This document shows positions 5,855-10,219 of a stretch of DNA of 10,219 nt, piece after piece. Origin of the DNA: CAZHUN01 sp043801115 (GTDB taxonomy: Archaea; Iainarchaeota; Iainarchaeia; Iainarchaeales; UBA10191); assembly GCA_043801115.1 (NCBI GenBank), contig JAZDMJ010000012.1:1-10219 (forward strand), written 5' to 3'. The stretch's first letter is position 1. The number at the start of each line of letters is the position of its first letter. Position numbers and translations under genes: made by a program. Below the pieces are notes generated by a model. That model searched no databases, had not been told where the DNA came from, and was given only the letters and a program-made list of their open reading frames with translations.

Positions 5855-6448
5855 ATGAAAGAGATTGGAAGGGGAGCGGAAGCGCGGCTGTTGCTGGAAA
5901 ACTATCAGCAAGTTGAAGTGGTTGAAAAAAGGCGCGAGGCGAAGCCCTATCGAAATCCGAAATTGGACTTGCGCATTCGGAGCGCTCGCACAAAAGCGGA
6001 AGCGGGAATTTTGCAGCGGGCGCGCTCGATTGGAGTGAGAACGCCGCGCGTGTTGAAAGTAGAATTGGAAAATTCGGGCCTTTTTTTGGAGTATTTGAAA
6101 GGGAAAAGAATGAAGGAAAGCTTTCAAGCGTGGATGGCGGGAGAATTGGGAAAAAATATTGCACTGCTGCATTCGAACGGAATTATTCACGGGGACTTGA
6201 CGACGAGCAACGTCATTGTGCGGGGAAAAAAACTCGCATTGATTGATTTTAGTTTGGGATATTACGCGAAAGATGTGGAAGACTTTGCCACGGACTTGTT
6301 GGGATTGCAGAAAACCTTCCAAGCAACGCATCCAGGAAAAGAAAAAGAGTGGAAGCAATTGCTGCGCGCGTACGAAAAAGGATTTGCAAAAGGGAAAACT
6401 GTTTTTGGGCACATGAAGGAAATCGAAGCGAGAGCGCGGTATTCGTGA
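5855..6448 (+). CDS. bud32: KEOPS kinase/ATPase Bud32 (PRPK), stand-alone form
   Basis: The 197-residue protein has every Bud32 landmark: the glycine-rich GRGAEA at 5-10, the basic V-x-K-x-R pattern with K25 followed by YRNPKLDLRIR, E49 of helix C, the catalytic loop IHGDLTTSN with D114 and N119, and the DFG-equivalent DFSLG with D131. The DFSLGYY/DVEDFATDL continuation is diagnostic. Bud32 is an ATPase/kinase that works with Kae1 to make t6A37 on tRNA. In many archaea it is fused to the Kae1 C-terminus; here it is separate, consistent with the free-standing Kae1 upstream. Its stop overlaps the start of the arginase-like gene (GTGA at 6445-6448). Confidence 0.96.
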   Translation: MKEIGRGAEARLLLENYQQVEVVEKRREAKPYRNPKLDLRIRSARTKAEAGILQRARSIGVRTPRVLKVELENSGLFLEYLKGKRMKESFQAWMAGELGKNIALLHSNGIIHGDLTTSNVIVRGKKLALIDFSLGYYAKDVEDFATDLLGLQKTFQATHPGKEKEWKQLLRAYEKGFAKGKTVFGHMKEIEARARYS

Positions 6449-7158
6449 AAACCTTTCTGGTCCCATTCGGAATGGGAAACTTAGGAAAGAATGCGGGCGT
6501 CGAAACGGCTCCGAAAAAAATCGCCCCGCGCGCAAAAAAACTGGAATTCAACGCGCAGAATGTGGGACAAGGATTAGCAGATATCGAAAAAGAAGCTTTG
6601 AAAATAAAAGGCAAATCCGTATTCGTGGGAGGAGACCACCAAGTAAGTTACGCGCTCGTCCGCGCGTTTGCAAAAAAGCGCAAAAATTTTTCCCTCGTTG
6701 TATTCGACGCGCATCCCGACTGTATGGACTTTTTCGTTCCCCCTTCGCACGAGGACTGGCTGCGCAGTCTCGTGGAAGAAAAAACAGTCCGCCCGGAAAA
6801 CATTCTCTTGCTGGGAGTGCGCAAAATCCACCCCATTGAAAGAAAGTTTTTGAAGCGCAAAAAAATCGCGTTTTTGTCCCCCAAACAAGCATTGCAAGGA
6901 AAAAAGTTGGGCGAATTCTTGCACCGCGCCGAGCGCATTTATGTTTCGTTCGACATCGACGTTTTTGATGCAAAATTGGTTCCCGGAACGGGCTATCCCG
7001 AGCAGAACGGGTTTTCGGAAAGAGAAGGACTGGGACTTTTGAAATCAGTGTTAGATTCGGGAAAAGTGAAAATGGCCGACTTGGTTGAAGCGAACCCGTT
7101 GAAAGACCGGCAGGGAAAAACCATCCGCCTGGCCAAAAAAGTTCTTCAACTTTTCTAA
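6445..7158 (+). CDS. Arginase/agmatinase-superfamily ureohydrolase
   Basis: Using the GTG at 6445, which overlaps the bud32 stop as GTGA, the protein has 237 residues. All binuclear-manganese ligands of the family are visible: H65 in VGGDHQ, D88, H90 and D92 in FDAHPD, and D170 and D172 in SFDIDVFD. The motif PGTGYPEQNG (180-189) and E215 in LVEANPLKD are also family hallmarks. Members hydrolyse guanidino compounds such as agmatine, arginine, formiminoglutamate or guanidinobutyrate. The substrate cannot be fixed from the sequence; agmatinase is the usual archaeal assignment because agmatine supplies polyamines and agmatidine chemistry. The protein is shorter than typical agmatinases of about 290 residues, lacking much N-terminal sequence. 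An ATG at 6349 would overlap bud32 by 100 nt and is rejected. Confidence 0.9.
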   Translation: MKTFLVPFGMGNLGKNAGVETAPKKIAPRAKKLEFNAQNVGQGLADIEKEALKIKGKSVFVGGDHQVSYALVRAFAKKRKNFSLVVFDAHPDCMDFFVPPSHEDWLRSLVEEKTVRPENILLLGVRKIHPIERKFLKRKKIAFLSPKQALQGKKLGEFLHRAERIYVSFDIDVFDAKLVPGTGYPEQNGFSEREGLGLLKSVLDSGKVKMADLVEANPLKDRQGKTIRLAKKVLQLF

Positions 7159-7640
7159 ACTCGGGCCAGGATGACGACGTAGTTTTTTCCGTAATGCTTC
7201 GCGCACTTCGGACAAGCGGTGTAGAAGAAGTACAGTTTTTGCGCTATTTTTCCCTTCGACTGTACGAAAGACTGCATTTCCTGCACCCACTTTCCCATGC
7301 TGTCGTAATTTCCTTCAAACACTTTGCTCAAGAAAGTGCCGGAGATTTTTTCCATGTTCGCGCCCGGCACGTTCTTGGTTACGGCAATGAAAACGTCGGC
7401 GCCCCACACTGATTTTTCATCGCACAACATCAAGGGCTCGGGAGAAAGCGCGCCTGCTTTTTGAATCAATTCCATGTTTTTGACCATAAGTTTTCCGAAG
7501 CCGATCGGAATGTGCAAAAAACTCGAATAATGGGCTTTCAAAAAAAGCTTGTCCTTGAAAACGACTTGTTTTTCGTCCCATGGCGCGGGATTGAAGCGCG
7601 GACAGCAGCCGGTTTCGCTGGAATCGTACAGTTTTTCCAT
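7155..7640 (-). CDS. Conserved uncharacterised CxxC protein, bacterial-like
   Basis: The protein has 161 residues from the ATG at 7640. The sequence resembles a conserved, mostly bacterial, uncharacterised family as I remember it, with TGCCPRFNPAPWDEK near the N-terminus, FLHIPIGFGKLM at 41-52, GTFLSKVFEGNY at 101-112 and the closing YFFYTACPKCAKHYGKNYVV. There is a CC pair (C12, C13) and a CxxC (C143, C146), suggesting redox chemistry or metal binding, but no catalytic role is established. The start at 7640 is preferred to 7655 because the TTTAAA at 7664-7669 lies 26.5 nt upstream. Its stop overlaps that of the convergent arginase-like gene by 4 nt (7155-7158). It stands alone on its strand, consistent with lateral acquisition (inference). 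Confidence 0.72.
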   Translation of the reverse strand: MEKLYDSSETGCCPRFNPAPWDEKQVVFKDKLFLKAHYSSFLHIPIGFGKLMVKNMELIQKAGALSPEPLMLCDEKSVWGADVFIAVTKNVPGANMEKISGTFLSKVFEGNYDSMGKWVQEMQSFVQSKGKIAQKLYFFYTACPKCAKHYGKNYVVILARV

Positions 7641-7662
7641 GCAAAAAAACCTCAAAAGAAGG

Positions 7663-7670
7663 CTTTAAAA
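7663..7670. promoter_or_regulatory. TATA box CTTTAAAA serving the minus-strand CxxC gene and possibly rps15
   Basis: The TTTAAA palindrome (7664-7669) is centred 26.5 nt from the minus-strand ATG at 7640, giving a leaderless transcript. Read in the plus direction, the same box would place a transcription start near 7693, giving rps15 a leader of about 60 nt that begins just before the pseudoknot. Confidence 0.55.
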
Positions 7671-7701
7671 CCGTTTTCTTTCAATAGTAGAACATTGTAC
7701 G

Positions 7702-7734
7702 GGTTCCAATCGATAGATGGAACCGGTCTATCGA
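7702..7734 (+). promoter_or_regulatory. Candidate H-type pseudoknot in the rps15 leader
   Basis: Two interlocked perfect stems are visible. Stem 1 is GGTTCC 7702-7707 with GGAACC 7719-7724 (6 bp). Stem 2 is TCGATAG 7710-7716 with CTATCGA 7728-7734 (7 bp). Loops are 2 nt (7708-7709), 2 nt (7717-7718) and 3 nt (7725-7727), so they can form together as an H-type pseudoknot or as alternative hairpins. The structure ends 19 nt before the S15 ATG at 7754. A role in S15 autoregulation is inference. Confidence 0.5.
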
Positions 7735-7753
7735 AGTTTGAACGGTTTTGAAA

Positions 7754-8179
7754 ATGGCAGCCAAAAAGAAGCAAAAAGCCGCGAAAGGCATTGAGTGGAC
7801 GGGATTGAGCGAGAAAGAAATAGTGGAAGCCATCGTCCAGTTGGCCAATCAGGGAAAGCAGAGCGCGGAAATAGGGGAAATTTTGCGCGACCAGTACGGC
7901 ATTCCCGACGTCAAAAAAGCCATGGGAAAGCGCATTTCGCAAGTGCTGGCCGAAAAAAAACTCCTGCCCGAAATGCCCGAAGACTTGACGAATTTGATTC
8001 GAAAGAGCGTCGAACTGCAAAAGCACTTGGAAGTAAACAAGAAGGATACAACCGCCCTGCATGGCTACCAGTTGACGGTGTCGAAAATCCGGAGACTGGC
8101 CGCGTATTACATTCGCAATGGAAGGCTGCCCGAAGACTGGAGATACACTCCCGAACAGGCCAAATTGTTGGTGAAGTGA
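7754..8179 (+). CDS. rps15: Small ribosomal subunit protein S15 (uS15)
   Basis: With the ATG at 7754 the protein has 141 residues. The archaeal S15 core is clear: IGEILRDQYGIPDVK, PEDLTNLIRKSVELQKHLE, SKIRRLAAYYIRNGRLPEDWRY and the ending PEQAKLLV. S15 binds the central domain of 16S rRNA early in 30S assembly. Compared with typical archaeal S15 (about 150 residues), the N-terminal basic arm beginning MARMHSRRKGKSGS is replaced by a short MAAKKKQKAAKG. A TTG at 7748 would only add two residues. The upstream leader can fold into a pseudoknot. The stop is followed after one base by rps3ae. Confidence 0.96.
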   Translation: MAAKKKQKAAKGIEWTGLSEKEIVEAIVQLANQGKQSAEIGEILRDQYGIPDVKKAMGKRISQVLAEKKLLPEMPEDLTNLIRKSVELQKHLEVNKKDTTALHGYQLTVSKIRRLAAYYIRNGRLPEDWRYTPEQAKLLVK

Positions 8180-8180
8180 A

Positions 8181-8762
8181 ATGGCAAACGTGAAATCGCA
8201 AGTGGACAAGTGGAAGCGAAAGCGATGGTTTACGATTCTCGCGCCCAAAGTGTTCGACGAAAAACCTCTGACGGAAACGCCCGCGGAAAAGCCCGAAATG
8301 GTTATTGGAAGAACCATTCGAGTGTTCGGAAGAGAAGTTTCCCCCCATGCCAAGCGCTCTCCCACTCAATTGATTTTCCAAGTAGAGGATGTTCAAGGAA
8401 GTAACGCGCATACGAGTCTTGCAGGAATTGAAATGAATTCGGGAGAAATTAAAAGGGCGCTTCGAAGGAGAAACAGCAAAGTGGACGTTGTTCAAACCAT
8501 TACCTCCAAAGACGGAGTCACTGCACGACTGCATACAGTTGTCGTGTCGGGAACCAAACTCTCCCAGCCCCAGGGAAGGATTTTGTACCATCAAGTGCGG
8601 GAAGAAGTGGACAAGGCGGCCAAGGAAATGAATTTCGACAAAATGGTGTACGAAATCGTTTGCGGAAATCTGTTGGGGGATATTCACAACAAGGTGAAAA
8701 AAATCGCGCCCATCAAGCGGATTGAAGTATTGAGCGCCCGAAGGCAGAAAGGAAAAGCGTGA
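8181..8762 (+). CDS. rps3ae: Small ribosomal subunit protein S3Ae (eS1)
   Basis: The protein has 193 residues. It shows the eS1 pattern: KWKRKRWFTILAPKVFDEKP at the N-terminus, IGRTIRVFGREV, the long beta section with LAGIEMNSGEIKRALRRRNSKVD, and the C-terminal KKIAPIKRIEVLSARR. eS1 sits on the 30S platform beside uS11, near the mRNA exit. A GGTGA inside the end of rps15 precedes the ATG and the genes are 1 nt apart, as expected for translational coupling. The length is normal for archaea. A 7-nt gap separates it from the DUF92 gene. Confidence 0.94.
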   Translation: MANVKSQVDKWKRKRWFTILAPKVFDEKPLTETPAEKPEMVIGRTIRVFGREVSPHAKRSPTQLIFQVEDVQGSNAHTSLAGIEMNSGEIKRALRRRNSKVDVVQTITSKDGVTARLHTVVVSGTKLSQPQGRILYHQVREEVDKAAKEMNFDKMVYEIVCGNLLGDIHNKVKKIAPIKRIEVLSARRQKGKA

Positions 8763-8769
8763 AAATGCA

Positions 8770-9459
8770 ATGATTGAATGGCTTTTGCTGGCCGTTTTTC
8801 TGGCAGGATTTGCGCTATTGGCGAATTATAAGAAAGTGCTCGACACGAAAGGAATCGCGGCCGCGCTGGCATTGGGAGTTTTGAGTTTTATTCTGGGAAT
8901 GCGAAGCGAAGTCGGAGCCTGGCCCGCGCTCGGAGTCATTGTACTGTTTTTTGTTCCAGGGGAAATCGTTACGCGCTGGGCGCGCACGTTGAAAGGCCCC
9001 AAGCACGAAGTGCGCGGAGTGGAAAACATTGTCGGAAACGCGGGCGTGGCATTGATTGCACTGCTCTTCCAACAGCCGATTGGATTTTTCGCTGCCATGA
9101 GCTGCGCGCTGAGCGACACTTTCAGCTCCGAAATCGGAATGTTGTCCAAAAAACAGCCGTGGGATATTTTGAGCTGGAAAAAAGTCAAACGCGGAGTGAA
9201 TGGGGCCATTTCTTTGCTTGGAGAAGGAGCTGCCTTGCTCGGAGCGGGCATTATGGCGCTGGCATATTGGGTTTTCTTTTCCAGCATGACGGGCGCAGTA
9301 ATGGTATTGTTTTTCGGGTTTTTCGGACAATTGGTTGATAGTTGGCTGGGAGCAAAATGGGAAGAAAAGCGCAAATTGAACAACACGCACGTCAATTTCC
9401 TGTCGACGGCCGCTGCGGCCGTATTGGCAGTATTGATTGCAATGGCCTTGCACATTTGA
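8770..9459 (+). CDS. DUF92/TMEM19-family integral membrane protein, possible polyprenyl-phosphate kinase
   Basis: The protein has 229 residues and about six membrane helices. Family marks are ALSDTFSSEIGMLS at 113-126 (pattern A-x-x-DT-x-SE-x-G), RGVNGAISLLGEGAALLGAG at 141-160, FGQLVDSWLGAKWEE at 185-199 and NNTHVNFLST at 204-213. DUF92 proteins are widespread in archaea. The plant member VTE6 phosphorylates phytyl-phosphate, so a prenyl-phosphate kinase activity is possible; this is inference from a distant homologue. It trails the rps15-rps3ae operon and precedes carS, which makes the archaeal CDP-lipid precursor, consistent with an isoprenoid role. Confidence 0.88.
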   Translation: MIEWLLLAVFLAGFALLANYKKVLDTKGIAAALALGVLSFILGMRSEVGAWPALGVIVLFFVPGEIVTRWARTLKGPKHEVRGVENIVGNAGVALIALLFQQPIGFFAAMSCALSDTFSSEIGMLSKKQPWDILSWKKVKRGVNGAISLLGEGAALLGAGIMALAYWVFFSSMTGAVMVLFFGFFGQLVDSWLGAKWEEKRKLNNTHVNFLSTAAAAVLAVLIAMALHI

Positions 9460-9462
9460 AGG

Positions 9463-9472
9463 CCTTTAAAAT
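9463..9472 (+). promoter_or_regulatory. TATA box of carS (CCTTTAAAAT)
   Basis: The TTTAAA at 9465-9470 is centred 26.5 nt before the carS ATG at 9494, the same distance as at the other two promoters in this window, so a leaderless carS mRNA is expected. The element starts 4 nt after the DUF92 stop. Confidence 0.6.
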
Positions 9473-9493
9473 TGTTGCTATTCCAACTCGTTT

Positions 9494-10018
9494 ATGGCAA
9501 TTGTAGATTGGAGTTTTTGGATCGAAGTCGCGTTCTTTTTGATTCCATTGTACTTGGCCAATTCTTCGGCAGTATTGCTGGCGGGAAAAACTTCAATGGA
9601 TTTTGGAAAGTTTCTGCCCGACAAGCAGCGCATTTTGGGCAGCGGAAAAACGTGGAAAGGGTTTTTGGGCGGAATCATTGTCGGAACCGCGGGAGGATGG
9701 ATTGCGTATTTCCTGTTTCCGTCCTTTGCGGCAGAGTTTTCTCCCTTGTATTTCTGGCTTGTTCCGCTAATTGCATTTGGCGCCTTGTTGGGAGACGCGG
9801 CGGGAAGTTTTTTGAAGCGCAGACTGTTCATTCCTTCCGGAGCGCCGACTCCCGTATTGGACCAGTTGGACTTTGTCATCGGAGCGTACGCGGTTACCCT
9901 GGCCTGGCACGTTCCGAGCGCGGAAGAATTGCTCGTCGTTTTGGCATTCACGCTCGTCACGCACATTTTTTCCAACTATTTCGCGTTCTGGCTCAAACTC
10001 AAAAAAGTGCCGTGGTAG
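9494..10018 (+). CDS. carS: CDP-archaeol synthase CarS (DUF46)
   Basis: The protein has 174 residues and four to five membrane helices. The CarS hallmarks appear in order: LANSSAVLLAG at 21-31, FLPDKQRILGSGKTWKGFLGG at 40-60, FGALLGDAAGSFLKRR at 95-110, LDQLDFVIGA at 122-131, the H157-x-x-x-N161 pair in THIFSNYFAFWL, and the KKVPW ending. CarS activates 2,3-di-O-geranylgeranylglyceryl phosphate with CTP, giving the precursor to which polar head groups are attached, so it is essential for archaeal membrane lipids. The length is normal. An overlapping open frame on the same strand (9472-10080) is a shadow. The next gene starts 1 nt after its stop. Confidence 0.93.
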   Translation: MAIVDWSFWIEVAFFLIPLYLANSSAVLLAGKTSMDFGKFLPDKQRILGSGKTWKGFLGGIIVGTAGGWIAYFLFPSFAAEFSPLYFWLVPLIAFGALLGDAAGSFLKRRLFIPSGAPTPVLDQLDFVIGAYAVTLAWHVPSAEELLVVLAFTLVTHIFSNYFAFWLKLKKVPW

Positions 10019-10019
10019 C

Positions 10020-10219
10020 ATGGAACAAAAACGCGCCTTCGAATACGCGCTCCAGTTCTTCATTATTTACTTTGTACTGACGCTATTCTTTTCCTATATT
10101 GACTTCAGCGCGTTGGAAAACTTTTTGGCGCAAACCGTGGGAAACGCGCTGGGACTTTTGACTGCGGGAAACCAGATTCAGGTCGGAACGGGCGCGTTTG
10201 CCATTACATCCTCGTGCAC
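10020..10219 (+). CDS. Archaeosortase/exosortase-family protein, N-terminal part (partial)
   Basis: Sixty-six codons are visible before the window ends. After a short charged start comes a membrane helix (residues 11-27, LQFFIIYFVLTLFFSYI), an amphipathic stretch (ALENFLAQTVGNALGLLT), then GNQIQVGTGAFAITSSC. This matches the N-terminal layout of exosortase/archaeosortase family proteins, in which a beta-like segment ends in the catalytic cysteine followed by [ST]G; C66 would be that residue, with the rest beyond the window. These are membrane transpeptidase-like enzymes that cleave a C-terminal sorting signal and attach the protein to lipid. The call is moderate because the Arg and His of the catalytic triad are not in view. 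It starts 1 nt after carS. Confidence 0.6.
   Translation, partial: MEQKRAFEYALQFFIIYFVLTLFFSYIDFSALENFLAQTVGNALGLLTAGNQIQVGTGAFAITSSC

Noticed and set aside
5384..6535. Long minus-strand open frame opposite the anchored protein and bud32
   Set aside because: It is Arg/Phe/Ser/Pro-rich with no domain and lies opposite clearly recognisable bud32; it is a shadow of GC-rich third positions.
7652..8687. Two long minus-strand open frames opposite rps15 and rps3ae
   Set aside because: Both oppose unmistakable ribosomal proteins and have shadow-like composition.
9472..10080. A 202-codon plus-strand frame overlapping carS
   Set aside because: carS in the other frame matches its family from end to end; this frame is Cys/Arg/Phe-rich and featureless.
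1..10219. tRNA or rRNA genes, CRISPR arrays, insertion sequences
   Set aside because: No cloverleaf, rRNA block, spaced direct repeats, transposase or terminal inverted repeats were seen on either strand; gaps between genes are too short to hold them.

Overview
The window is archaeal. It carries a compact, mostly plus-strand informational gene set that has no bacterial equivalent: the end of aIF2-gamma, an Fcf1-like PIN protein, Rpo7, Spt4, S24e, S27ae, Kae1, Bud32, S15, S3Ae and CDP-archaeol synthase. Gene spacing is minimal, with 4-nt ATGA/GTGA overlaps. Start regions either have GGTGA-type Shine-Dalgarno sites or lie about 26 nt behind a TTTAAA-like TATA box, which implies leaderless mRNAs. 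Tight packing, shortened proteins and DPANN-like gene order suggest a small-genome (DPANN-type) archaeon; the exact phylum cannot be read from the sequence.

Layout. (1) 1-3499, plus strand: one long translationally coupled operon, aIF2-gamma end > PIN > rpo7 > spt4 > rps24e > rps27ae > CPBP membrane protease > kae1. (2) 3509-5253, minus strand: a block of an unfamiliar gene broken by, or using, a -1 frameshift, a four-helix membrane protein and an HEFSH membrane metalloprotease. (3) 5305-7158, plus: an anchored extracytoplasmic protein, bud32 and an arginase-superfamily enzyme. (4) 7155-7640, minus: a conserved CxxC protein of bacterial flavour. (5) 7754-9459, plus: rps15, rps3ae and a DUF92 membrane protein, preceded by a leader that can fold as a pseudoknot. 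(6) 9494 to the end: carS and the start of an archaeosortase-like gene.

The main discovery is in kae1. The conserved N-terminus (GIESTA then TFGVG) is split by 29 nt with an in-frame stop. This segment sits in a textbook bulge-helix-bulge (BHB) structure: an 8-bp outer helix, a 3-nt bulge, a 4-bp central helix, a 3-nt bulge and a 4-bp inner helix. Cutting each bulge at the canonical position (after its second base) removes exactly 2482-2510 and rebuilds the family signature GIESTAHTFGVG, including the His codon that is split between the exons. This is a protein-coding archaeal intron in the universal t6A tRNA-modification gene.

Functionally the window joins translation initiation, transcription (Rpo7, Spt4), ribosomal proteins, tRNA t6A modification (Kae1 and Bud32 of KEOPS) and membrane-lipid/surface biogenesis (DUF92, CarS, archaeosortase). 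Kae1 and Bud32, often adjacent or fused in archaea, are here separated by about 2.4 kb containing the minus-strand block.
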